Source of the DNA: Clostridiaceae bacterium
GTDB taxonomy: Bacteria; Bacillota; Clostridia; Saccharofermentanales; DTU023
Reading direction: 5' to 3'
NCBI GenBank assembly: GCA_012841255.1
Contig: DUUZ01000044.1
Coordinates: forward strand, 1-8,128
Length of the DNA: 8,128 bases
Numbering within the stretch: the first letter of the stretch is position 1; each line of letters begins with the position of its first letter. Positions 1 through 7,310 of the stretch are shown one piece after another. A program made the position numbers and the translations under genes. The notes beneath the pieces are model-generated. The model did not search any database, was not told the DNA's origin, and saw only the letters and a program-made list of their open reading frames with translations.

Positions 1-2440
1 CCAGCTCCTCCAGGGGGACGGCAATTTCTCCCCCGGAAAAGACGATGACAATATCGGATGGCAAAAAGGATACATCCGGGGCGATCCGTGAAAGGTCCCC
101 GATGCCGGCCAGGCGGGACAGGGTGTCCTGGGCCTCTGACATCCGTTTGGCCAGACTGTCGTTATCCGTCTTCAGCTTGGCCGACAGTCTCTTCTTGGGT
201 TCGATCCGGTACTCGGCCCGGATATTGCGGACCCCGCGGATGGCGTCGATCATGTGCCGCATGGAAGATTCGGCTTCCGGATCCCGAAGATAACTCTCCG
301 CCTCTGGCCAGGGGGCCCGGATCAGCATCTCCCCTTCGTTGAGGTTGCCGTAGATCCGCTCCGTGACAAAGGGCATGAAGGGATGCAGGAGGGCCATGGT
401 GTCCGAGAAGACCCGGAAAAGGACGGCCTGGGCCGCACGGCCGGGCCTGCCCCCGGATCTCAGCCGTTCCTTGGCCAGTTCAATGTACCAGTCACAGAAG
501 AGGTCCCAGAGGAAGCTGTAGATCTTCTCCTGGGCCAGACCCAGTTCCAGCTCCTCCAGATGATCGGTGACAGCCGCCGCCGTCTCATGCATCTCCGACA
601 TGATCCAGCGGTCCTCCAGGCTGTAGTCCTCGTCCCTGACATCGGAATAGTCGGAATTCCCGTCCAGGTTCATGAGGATGAAGCGGAAGGCATTCCAGAT
701 CTTGTTGATGAAGTTCCGGCCGTTCTCAAACTTGTCCTCCCGCCAGCGCAGGTCATTGCCGGGGGCATTCCCCACGATCAGGGCAAAGCGGAGGGCGTCG
801 GCCCCGTAAAGGTCGATCATCTCCAGGGGATTGACCCCGTTGCCCAGGGATTTGGACATCTTGCGGCCCTGTTCGTCCCGGACCAGGCCGTGGATGAGAA
901 CCGTATGGAAGGGGACCTGCCCGGTATTGTGGAGCGAGGAGAAGATCATGCGGGCTACCCAGAAGAAGATAATGTCATAGCCCGTGACCAGGACGTCGGT
1001 CGGATAGAAGGTTTCAAAATCCGCCGTCTTCTCCGGCCAGCCCAGGGTGGAAAAGGCCCAGAGTGCCGAGGAGAACCAGGTGTCCAGGGTATCCTCCTCC
1101 TGGTGGAGGCGGGAGCTCTGGCAGGCCGGGCAGACCGCCGGGGCTTCCTCGGCCACGATCATCTCCCCGCAGTCCTCACAGAACCAGGCCGGGATCCGGT
1201 GGCCCCACCAGAGCTGGCGGGAGATGCACCAGTCGCGGATATTCTCCATCCAGTTGAAGTAGATCTTCTTGAAGCGGTCGGGCACAAAGCGGGTGTCGCC
1301 CTTTTGGACGGCTTCGATGGCCGGCTGGGCCAGGGGCTCCATGCGGACAAACCACTGGAGGGAGACCTTGGGCTCCACGACCGAATGGCAGCGCTGGCAG
1401 GTGCCCACCTTGTGGCGCATGGCTTCTTTCTTGACCAGAAGACCCTGATCGGCCAGGTCCCGGACCACAGCCGCCCGGGCCTCCTGCACGGTCATGCCGG
1501 CATAAATTCCGGCCTCTTCGGACATGCGGCCGTCGGGGGTCAGGATATCGATGGAGGCGAGTTTGTGGCGCAGGCCGATCTCATAGTCGTTGGGGTCATG
1601 GGCCGGCGTGATCTTGACAAAGCCCGTCCCGAATTCCGGATCCACGTAGTCGTCCGCAATGAGCGGAATGGTCCGGCCGGTCAGGGGCAGCTGCAGCTCT
1701 CTGCCCAGAAGAGGGCTCTTCTCCCCGTCTTCCGGATGAAAGGCCACAGCCGTGTCGGCCAGCAGGGTCTCCGGCCGGGTGGTGGCAATTTCGATCCCCC
1801 CCTCTCCATTCGCGAAGGGGTAGCGGATGGTGTAGAAGAAGCCTTCCATCTCCTCGTGCTCCACCTCGATGTCGGAGATGGAGGTCAGGCAGGAGGGGCA
1901 CCAGTTGATCATGCGTTCGCCCCGGTAGATCAGGCCCTCCCGGTAGAGGTTGACAAAGACCCGGACCACGGCACGGGACAGGCCCTCGTCCATGGTGAAG
2001 CGGTGGCGGCTCCAGTCGCAGGACAGGCCCAGGCGTTTTTGCTGGCCCACGATCCGGTCGCTGTACTCATCCTTCCAGCGCCAGGCCCGCTCCAGGAAAC
2101 CCTCCCGGCCGGCAACATCCTTGGACAGGCCTTCCTCCCGCATCCGGGCCACCACGATGGCCTCAGTCGCGATGGAGGCATGGTCGGTTCCCGGCAAAAA
2201 GAGGGCGTTCTTGCCCCGCATCCTCTGGAAGCGGGTCAGGACATCGGGCAGGGTATTGTCCAGCGCATGCCCCATGTGAAGCTCTCCCGTGATGTTGGGG
2301 GGCGGCATGACGATGGTGAAAGATTCCTTGTCTGACGGAGCTTCGGCCCGGAATGCACCGGCCTCCATCCACATGGAATAGATGGCGGCTTCCTCTTGGG
2401 AAGGCTCAAAGGTCTTGGGAATCTGATCAATCTTCTTCAT
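1..2440 (-). CDS. valS: Valyl-tRNA synthetase, partial (C-terminus beyond window)
   Basis: Class Ia aminoacyl-tRNA synthetase that charges tRNA-Val in the cytoplasm and hydrolyses mischarged Thr-tRNA. About 813 residues are visible and the frame is open to the window edge. The HIGH-type motif is HMGH at residues 55-58, after PPPNITGEL. KMSKS is at 527-531. The editing (CP1) domain shows ATTRPETLLADTA and KITPAHDPNDYE. Two zinc sites are visible as paired knuckles: C181/C184 with C348/C351, and C421/C424 with C437/C440. WCISRQLWWGHRIPAW and the anticodon-binding region (NKIWNAFRF, DWYIELAKERL, LHPFMPFVTERIY) follow. The visible part ends at VPLEEL, just where the C-terminal coiled-coil arm normally begins, so about 70 residues are missing compared with the usual roughly 880. 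The start is the ATG at 2440, which has a good ribosome binding site that overlaps the stop of the upstream gene; the gap is 5 nt. No leader RNA precedes it. The identification is very secure. Confidence 0.98.
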   Translation of the reverse strand, partial: MKKIDQIPKTFEPSQEEAAIYSMWMEAGAFRAEAPSDKESFTIVMPPPNITGELHMGHALDNTLPDVLTRFQRMRGKNALFLPGTDHASIATEAIVVARMREEGLSKDVAGREGFLERAWRWKDEYSDRIVGQQKRLGLSCDWSRHRFTMDEGLSRAVVRVFVNLYREGLIYRGERMINWCPSCLTSISDIEVEHEEMEGFFYTIRYPFANGEGGIEIATTRPETLLADTAVAFHPEDGEKSPLLGRELQLPLTGRTIPLIADDYVDPEFGTGFVKITPAHDPNDYEIGLRHKLASIDILTPDGRMSEEAGIYAGMTVQEARAAVVRDLADQGLLVKKEAMRHKVGTCQRCHSVVEPKVSLQWFVRMEPLAQPAIEAVQKGDTRFVPDRFKKIYFNWMENIRDWCISRQLWWGHRIPAWFCEDCGEMIVAEEAPAVCPACQSSRLHQEEDTLDTWFSSALWAFSTLGWPEKTADFETFYPTDVLVTGYDIIFFWVARMIFSSLHNTGQVPFHTVLIHGLVRDEQGRKMSKSLGNGVNPLEMIDLYGADALRFALIVGNAPGNDLRWREDKFENGRNFINKIWNAFRFILMNLDGNSDYSDVRDEDYSLEDRWIMSEMHETAAAVTDHLEELELGLAQEKIYSFLWDLFCDWYIELAKERLRSGGRPGRAAQAVLFRVFSDTMALLHPFMPFVTERIYGNLNEGEMLIRAPWPEAESYLRDPEAESSMRHMIDAIRGVRNIRAEYRIEPKKRLSAKLKTDNDSLAKRMSEAQDTLSRLAGIGDLSRIAPDVSFLPSDIVIVFSGGEIAVPLEEL

Positions 2441-2445
2441 TTAAG

Positions 2446-2453
2446 TCACCTTT
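2446..2453 (-). promoter_or_regulatory. Ribosome binding site of valS, overlapping the upstream stop codon
   Basis: On the minus strand this reads AAAGGTGA, followed by a 5-nt spacer (CTTAA) and the valS ATG. The last three bases are the TGA stop of the upstream SASA-fold gene. Translation of valS is therefore probably influenced by ribosomes finishing the gene before it. The site supports the start at 2440 over internal ATG codons. Confidence 0.8.
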
Positions 2454-4704
2454 CTTCGTCCTGGTCACCGCGGTAGACCAGTTTGACGCGGATGAGTATC
2501 AGGCTGCCGCGGGCGCCGGGGTCCACAATGCGGAAGCCCAGGCGGGTAATGCGGCTGGTATCGTTGGCCAGTTCCTTCTCCCCCCAGACCAGGGACTGCT
2601 GGCGGAAGGCGTCCTCGATGATGCGGGCGGGCGATTCAAAGACCACCCCGTTGGCATCTTCCAGAAGGAGCTGGATGGATTTTTCCTGGTGGTCGGGATT
2701 GAGCAGCGTCAGCTCAAGCTCGCTGTAGGCCGACAGGTCCAAGGGAGGAAAGAGCGAAGCATAGGCCACCTGGGCATCGATCTCCAGGGGACGCTCGTCG
2801 GCATTGCTGTATTTCAATAAAATGTCGGCATTGCTGAAGCCCCCGACTTCCCCGGTCAGCTGCAGCTCCCCCCTGCCCCGGGTCACGGTCCACAGGGGAT
2901 ACTCGGCCGGCCAGTCCTTCTTCTTGGCCCGGGGGGTGTCCCGCAAGAGGGGTTCTCTCCAGGCAAAGTCCGTCAGCCGGTCGCAGTCGGTCCAGGGCAT
3001 GGGCGGCAGATAGGCGGAGGGTTCCAGGTCCACCCGGAAGGGCAGGACCGGGATGCCGTCGGCCCCCTGCAGATTGGCCTCGCCGTTGAAGGCGGAAAAG
3101 GCATAGGTCAGGGAGACGGGGTCCTCGATATGGTCGTGCCAGACCAGGACCCGGACGCCGTAGAGGATGCGGGCTTCGGCCCGGACGAAGATCCGGCTGT
3201 CATCGCAGATTGCAAAGCCCTTGAGGACGGTTTCGCCCGGTGCCAGTTTCAGGCCCTGGCCCCGGACCGCCTGGGGGGTCAGATCGATCATCCACTTGTT
3301 GCCGATCCGCTCCATGGAGACCGGCTCGGGGGCACCCCGGGACAGATCCCCGCCTTCCACCAGGCCGCGGGCCGTCACGGCCATGCGCCGGCCCAGCTCC
3401 CGCTTGGCATAGGGGGTCAGGGCCCCGCAGTACTGCTCCTGCTCCTGGAAGGTCAGGGGCAGATCATAGACGGTCACAAGGCCGGCTTTGATTGGCAGGA
3501 TGTGGCAGGCGTGGGCCAGCATCTCGTTGAAGGCGGCCAGGCCGAAGGTGCCCAGGCCGTTGTAGAGGTAGGGCGGCAGCTGGGCCACCACAAAGACCAG
3601 GCCTCCTTCAGGCGCCTCGAAAAGACCCTTGAAAACCTCGGTCATGTAGCGCCAGGCCCGAAGATAGTATTCGGGGCTGTCCACGTCATTCTCCCCGTGC
3701 ATCCAAAGGACGCCCCGGACTGACAGGCCCACAAAGGGAGCCAGCTTGTGGTTGAAAAGAGCGGACGGCTGGTTTCTGACGGAGAATTCCCGTTCCAAAG
3801 GCACGATGTCCTGGATAACATTGGCCTTGCGGACTACGGCCCGGGGGATGACCAGAGGGGCCGGTCCCATGCGGTCCGGCCGGCGGCCGTCCAAAAGAGC
3901 CACCGTCTGGGGCCGGGGAAAGAGCATCTGAGCCGCGCCCTGGCCGCTTTCAGGCCGGACGGCTTCGACGAACTCCCGGTTCCAGCTGTCCTGGTCCCGG
4001 TAGAGTTTGACCTCCCGGATATGGTTCTTGAGGATGGGGTCGGCTTCGATGACATCCCGGGGCAGCCATGCGTGGATATAGGTGCCGGGACAGGCTGCAT
4101 TGATGACCCCGACCGGGATATCCCAGCTGTAGTGGAGGTCGCGGGCAAAGGAGAAGGCCAGGGCGGACATGTCCCCCATCAGGTAGGTCTGATCCCCCCG
4201 CTGCCATTCCCCGCCCTGGGCCTCCCCCAGGGGGGTGTAGCTGTATTCGGGGACCTGCTCGGAGAGGCCGTCCTCATTCATCTGGAAAAAACGGATGGCG
4301 GAGAGATTGACGCAGTCGGCCAGGAGGCTTTCGGCATCCGACCGCTTGACGGTCTGGGCCATGTTGTCCTGGCCGGCGGAGAACCAGAGTTCCCCCACCA
4401 GGATGTCGTCCACCACCAGGACATCGGCCCCGGAACGGACCGTCATCCGGTAGACGTCATAGGAGGCCCGGAAGGCCGGGATCCGGAACTCGAAATAGCC
4501 GTCCCGGCCGGTCACCTCCTCTTCTGAAAAGAGGATGCCGTATTGGGTTTCACTGTCGCCCTGCCGCCTTTTGTCCGAGGGGAAGCGCTCCAGTTCCAAA
4601 GTCACGGAAACCTCGCTTTTGGCAAAGCCGAAAAGCCGGGTTACCGCCTGCTGTTGGAGGACCATCCCGTCGCTGAATACCGCAGCCAGTCGCAATGAAG
4701 CCAT
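2446..4704 (-). CDS. SASA/SGNH-fold protein related to sialate O-acetylesterase, with substituted catalytic residues
   Basis: Protein of 752 residues, with no signal peptide or membrane segment, so probably cytoplasmic. The family fold is clear from the N-terminal LRLAAVFSDGMVLQQQ, GELWFSAGQDNM (near 104-115), GVINAACPGTYIHAWLP, the block PSALFNHKLAPFVGLSVRG followed by VLWMHGEND (to about 340), KRELGRRMA (about 434-442), and the typical end block around FAICDDSRIFVRAEARI and GIPVLPFRVD. Known members remove acetyl groups from sialic acid or other sugars using a Ser-Asp-His triad, with Ser in GQSNM and Asp and His in DxxHP. Here those positions are Asp113, Gly427 and Thr430, so normal esterase activity is doubtful. 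Residues about 602-746 form an extra region rich in predicted beta strands (PPLDLSAYSELELTLLN, IQLLLEDANG, ITRLGFRIVD), resembling a galactose-binding-like carbohydrate module. The ATG at 4704 lies 24 nt after the preceding stop. The fold is secure; the function is not known. Confidence 0.85.
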   Translation of the reverse strand: MASLRLAAVFSDGMVLQQQAVTRLFGFAKSEVSVTLELERFPSDKRRQGDSETQYGILFSEEEVTGRDGYFEFRIPAFRASYDVYRMTVRSGADVLVVDDILVGELWFSAGQDNMAQTVKRSDAESLLADCVNLSAIRFFQMNEDGLSEQVPEYSYTPLGEAQGGEWQRGDQTYLMGDMSALAFSFARDLHYSWDIPVGVINAACPGTYIHAWLPRDVIEADPILKNHIREVKLYRDQDSWNREFVEAVRPESGQGAAQMLFPRPQTVALLDGRRPDRMGPAPLVIPRAVVRKANVIQDIVPLEREFSVRNQPSALFNHKLAPFVGLSVRGVLWMHGENDVDSPEYYLRAWRYMTEVFKGLFEAPEGGLVFVVAQLPPYLYNGLGTFGLAAFNEMLAHACHILPIKAGLVTVYDLPLTFQEQEQYCGALTPYAKRELGRRMAVTARGLVEGGDLSRGAPEPVSMERIGNKWMIDLTPQAVRGQGLKLAPGETVLKGFAICDDSRIFVRAEARILYGVRVLVWHDHIEDPVSLTYAFSAFNGEANLQGADGIPVLPFRVDLEPSAYLPPMPWTDCDRLTDFAWREPLLRDTPRAKKKDWPAEYPLWTVTRGRGELQLTGEVGGFSNADILLKYSNADERPLEIDAQVAYASLFPPLDLSAYSELELTLLNPDHQEKSIQLLLEDANGVVFESPARIIEDAFRQQSLVWGEKELANDTSRITRLGFRIVDPGARGSLILIRVKLVYRGDQDEER
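2460..2899 (-). other. Possible carbohydrate-binding beta-sandwich domain at the C-terminus of the SASA-fold protein
   Basis: This stretch encodes about residues 602-748 of the SASA-fold protein, beyond the normal end of the family. The pattern of LDLSAYSELELTLLN, a strand of alternating hydrophobic residues, LEDANGVVFES, then ITRLGFRIVD and SLILIRVKLVY resembles the galactose-binding-like domains (CBM11/CIA30 style) attached to glycoside hydrolases. This rests on pattern similarity only; no binding residues can be assigned by eye. Confidence 0.45.
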
Positions 4705-4716
4705 AAGTTATCTCTT

Positions 4717-4723
4717 CTCCCCT
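4717..4723 (-). promoter_or_regulatory. Ribosome binding site of the SASA-fold gene
   Basis: The only non-coding bases of note in the window are the 24 nt between the TIGR03936-type gene and the SASA-fold gene. On the minus strand they contain AGGGGAG, 12 nt before the ATG at 4704, followed by AGAAGAGA. The spacing is slightly long. There is no inverted repeat or terminator in this gap, so read-through from upstream is expected. Confidence 0.6.
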
Positions 4724-4728
4724 CGAAA

Positions 4729-5436
4729 TCAGGCGTCAGCCATTTCGACAATTATACCCTCTCCTGCCGGCTTAGCGTCAAGGAAAACAGATAATCGGAC
4801 AATGCGGGCACCCTGGGCCGCATCTTCCGCCAGGCCGCCGTAGCTGACCAGGGCTTCCAGGAGGAGATCGGTCCGCAGATGGTCCTGGCTGCCGGCCCCG
4901 CCCGTGACCACCAGGATGTCCTCCCCCTCCCCTTCCGCCTTGAAAATCCGGGGAGTCAGATCGACTGTGCTTTTCTTTTTCTTGCGGATCCGGCTGACCT
5001 CCACGGGGCCGCCCCGGAAGGTCTTTTCATAGGCTTCCAGGATGCCCGGTGCCTCAATCCGGTAGGAGGCCCCTGTGACCCGTGCCATGAGGCTTTTGGC
5101 CCTGGGATCCGTCTCCTCAAAGGCCCGGATGCGGACACCTGCGGGCAGGGCGGCCCTAAGCCGCAGCAGCCCGTCTTCCACTTGAAATTCCTTATCCGGA
5201 TCTTCCAGGATGATATCGACCGGATCCATCCGGGTCTCAATCCCCACCCCGACAGGCAGGGCGAAGACCAGCTGGGGCCTGGGATTGAAGGCTTCCTCGG
5301 TCCAGGAGACGGGCCAGGCGGCCCGGGCCAGGGCCCGCTCAAAGAGCCGCATCATGTCCAGATGGGCGATCCAGGCCAAGGGGCCGGTCCGTTCGTAGTA
5401 GAGGCGGATGACCCGCTGTTCGTCCTTGGTATTCAT
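4729..5436 (-). CDS. Radical SAM-linked protein, TIGR03936/DUF2344 family
   Basis: Protein of 235 residues in the family known as radical SAM-linked protein. The diagnostic N-terminal half is present: RLYYERTGPLAWIAHLDMMR (about residues 10-29), then FERALARAAWPVSW, EEAFNPRPQLVFALPVGVG and the following acidic stretch VDIILEDPDKEF. The C-terminal half carries a basic run (RKKKKS) and ends with IVRLSVFLDA, close to the family's usual RteLy-type ending. Length is normal for the family. No iron-sulfur cysteine motif is present, as expected for a partner rather than the radical enzyme itself. The biochemical role is unknown. The start codon overlaps the stop of the upstream radical SAM gene by 4 nt (ATGA), and in other bacteria the two families occur fused, so the two products probably work together. 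The family call is secure; any reaction would be a guess. Confidence 0.9.
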   Translation of the reverse strand: MNTKDEQRVIRLYYERTGPLAWIAHLDMMRLFERALARAAWPVSWTEEAFNPRPQLVFALPVGVGIETRMDPVDIILEDPDKEFQVEDGLLRLRAALPAGVRIRAFEETDPRAKSLMARVTGASYRIEAPGILEAYEKTFRGGPVEVSRIRKKKKSTVDLTPRIFKAEGEGEDILVVTGGAGSQDHLRTDLLLEALVSYGGLAEDAAQGARIVRLSVFLDAKPAGEGIIVEMADA

Positions 5437-5451
5437 GCCATATACCCTCCC
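5433..5451 (-). promoter_or_regulatory. ATGA stop/start overlap with ribosome binding site (translational coupling)
   Basis: On the minus strand GGGAGGG (5445-5451) is followed by an 8-nt spacer and then ATGA, where ATG (5436-5434) starts the TIGR03936-type gene and TGA (5435-5433) ends the TIGR03960-type gene. The arrangement suggests coupled translation and a matched supply of the two products. Confidence 0.85.
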
Positions 5452-7304
5452 GGGCAGACCCCGGTTCTGTAGCGCTGGGATCCGCAGGCCGAACAGCCGT
5501 CATAGCAGGAGGGGGTAGTCCGGCCGGCCTTGGATTCCAGCCATTCCTTTGCCAGGAAGCGGCGGGTGACCCCCAGATCCAGATGGTCCCAGGGGAAGGC
5601 CTCGTCCAGGTCCCGCTCGCGGGTATAAAGATCCGTCCCGATATTTTCCAGGGCCGAGAACCAGACCGGGTGTTGGAAGTGCTCGTGCCAGGCGTCCAGG
5701 TAGGCGCCCTGCCGCCAGGCTTCCTCGATGACGGGGGCCAGTCTCCGGTCGCCCCGGGACAGGACTGCCTCGATGACGGAGCTTTCAAAGTCGTGCCACT
5801 GAAAGGAGACCCGCCTGTCCTTCAGGGCAGCGGCCAGGTACTGCTGCTTCTGCCGCATCTCCAGAAAGCTGACCTGGGGGGCCCACTGGAAGGGGGTGAA
5901 GGGTTTGGGGATGAAAAAGGAGGTGGAGACCGTGATATTGATACGGCGGGACCGCTCTTCCCTGGGCAGGCTTTCCCAGAGATTCAGAAGATTTTTGACC
6001 AGGAGGACAATGCCTGCCAGGTCTTCCTCGGTCTCGGTCGGAAGTCCCAGCATGAAATAGAGCTTCAGCCGGTCCCAGCCATTTTTGAAGGCCGATTCGG
6101 CGGCGCCCAGCATGTCTTCTTCCGTGATGTTCTTGTTGATGACATCCCGCAGGCGCTGGGTCCCGGCCTCAGGGGCGAAGGTCAGGCCCGCCCGCCGGGT
6201 CTGGGCGATCTCCCGGGCCAGATCGGGATCGAAGGAATCCAGGCGCAAAGAGGGCAGGGACAAATTGATATGGCGGGGTTCGGTCATGGGTAAAAGGGCC
6301 CGCACCAGATCTTCCAGTTCCGAGTGGTCGCCCGTGGTCAGGGATAAAAGACCCATCTCCTCATAGCCGGTATTGGCGATCAGCTCCCGGGCGGCCCCGG
6401 TCAGGGTCTTTGCCGTCCGTTCCCGCAGCGGCCGGTAGGTGAAGCCGGCCTGGCAGAAGCGGCAGCCCCGGGCACAGCCCCGAAGGACCTCCATGACCAT
6501 GCGGTCGTGGACCACTTCGATATTGGGGACAACAGGCTGATTGGGCATGGGAGCCAGGTTCAGGTCCCGGATCAGGCGTTTTTTGATCCGGGCGGGAATG
6601 CCGGGCCGAAGGGGCAGGATCTTTTCGAAGCGGCCATCCGGCAGATAGGCCGCCTGGTAGAAGGAGGGGATGTAGATGCCTTCAATTGCTGAAAGCCCGA
6701 GGAGCATGTCCTCCCGTCCGCCGCCTTGCGACCGGATCCGACGGTAGACCCCGGTGATCTCCTCCAGGGCTTCCTCGCTGTCGCCCAGGAAGATGGCATC
6801 CAGGAAGGGGGCCACAGGCTCCAGGTTGCAGGCGATGGGGCCGCCGGCGATGACGATGGGGTCATCCTCTCCCCGGTCTTCCGAACGGATGGGGACCCCT
6901 CCCCGTTCCAGCATCTCCAGGATGGCGGTATAAGACAGTTCGTAGTGAAGCGAGAAGCCCACAAGGTCAAAGTCGGACAGCGGGGTGCCGGATTCCAGCG
7001 ACAGGAGGGGCAGGCCCTCCTCGATCATGATCTGGCGCATATCCAGATCGGGCGCAAAGAAGCGTTCGCAAAAGACCCGCTCATCCCGGTTCAGGATGCT
7101 GTAGAGCACCTGGATGGCCAGATTGGACATGCCGATCTCGTAGAGGTCGGGAAAGCAGAGGCCGAAATGAACCCGGTCTTTCCGGTCCAATTCGAAAAAT
7201 TCCGGGCTCTTGTCAATGGCGTTGAGTTCCCCGCCCAGGTAGCGGGCAGGTTTATTGATGCTGCGCAGCATGGCGCGGTAGGGGGCGTGGTTCAGTCGAT
7301 CCAT
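5433..7304 (-). CDS. B12-binding-like/radical SAM protein, TIGR03960 family
   Basis: Protein of 623 residues, uncharacterised radical SAM family. The N-terminus has the family signature NKPARYLGGELNAI (about 17-30) and FGLCFPDLYEIGMSNLAIQV. Residues about 40-190 form a Rossmann-like domain annotated as B12-binding-like (DFDLVGFSLHYELSYTAILE, IVIAGGPIACNLEP, DAIFLGDSEEALEE), but I see no DxHxxG cobalamin-ligand motif. The radical SAM core follows, with the cluster motif at C277, C281 and C284 (LRGCARGCRFCQAGFTYRP), then LTTGDHSELEDL, LSLPSLRLDSF, FAPEAGTQRLRDVINKN and LYFMLGLPTETEEDL. The C-terminus carries a second CxxxCxxC (C600, C604, C607) plus C617, possibly an additional cluster site. 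It starts at the ATG at 7304, 6 nt after pgi; a GGAGGA sits 16 nt upstream, so initiation may depend partly on ribosomes ending pgi. Substrate and product are unknown. The partner is the overlapping downstream gene. Confidence 0.92.
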   Translation of the reverse strand: MDRLNHAPYRAMLRSINKPARYLGGELNAIDKSPEFFELDRKDRVHFGLCFPDLYEIGMSNLAIQVLYSILNRDERVFCERFFAPDLDMRQIMIEEGLPLLSLESGTPLSDFDLVGFSLHYELSYTAILEMLERGGVPIRSEDRGEDDPIVIAGGPIACNLEPVAPFLDAIFLGDSEEALEEITGVYRRIRSQGGGREDMLLGLSAIEGIYIPSFYQAAYLPDGRFEKILPLRPGIPARIKKRLIRDLNLAPMPNQPVVPNIEVVHDRMVMEVLRGCARGCRFCQAGFTYRPLRERTAKTLTGAARELIANTGYEEMGLLSLTTGDHSELEDLVRALLPMTEPRHINLSLPSLRLDSFDPDLAREIAQTRRAGLTFAPEAGTQRLRDVINKNITEEDMLGAAESAFKNGWDRLKLYFMLGLPTETEEDLAGIVLLVKNLLNLWESLPREERSRRINITVSTSFFIPKPFTPFQWAPQVSFLEMRQKQQYLAAALKDRRVSFQWHDFESSVIEAVLSRGDRRLAPVIEEAWRQGAYLDAWHEHFQHPVWFSALENIGTDLYTRERDLDEAFPWDHLDLGVTRRFLAKEWLESKAGRTTPSCYDGCSACGSQRYRTGVCPGGYMA

Positions 7305-7310
7305 CTGTAT

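Noticed and set aside
254..2335. A 693-codon open frame on the plus strand, opposite valS
   Set aside because: Its codons lie exactly opposite those of valS, so it stays open simply because valS almost never uses TTA, CTA or TCA. Its translation is a repetitive Gly/Pro/Asp/His-rich sequence with no recognisable family, while the minus strand is unmistakable ValRS.
3130..4527. Two plus-strand open frames (197 and 259 codons) opposite the SASA-fold gene
   Set aside because: Same mirror effect of GC-rich codons; no convincing ribosome binding site or domain, and the opposite strand has an intact conserved protein.
4705..4728. The 24-nt gap as a possible promoter or terminator
   Set aside because: It holds only a ribosome binding site; there is no inverted repeat, T-run or -35/-10 pair that fits.
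7269..7271. Alternative start for the radical SAM gene at the internal ATG of residue 12
   Set aside because: No ribosome binding site precedes it, and the ATG at 7304 fits the close spacing to pgi; the first 11 residues are poorly conserved, so slight doubt remains.
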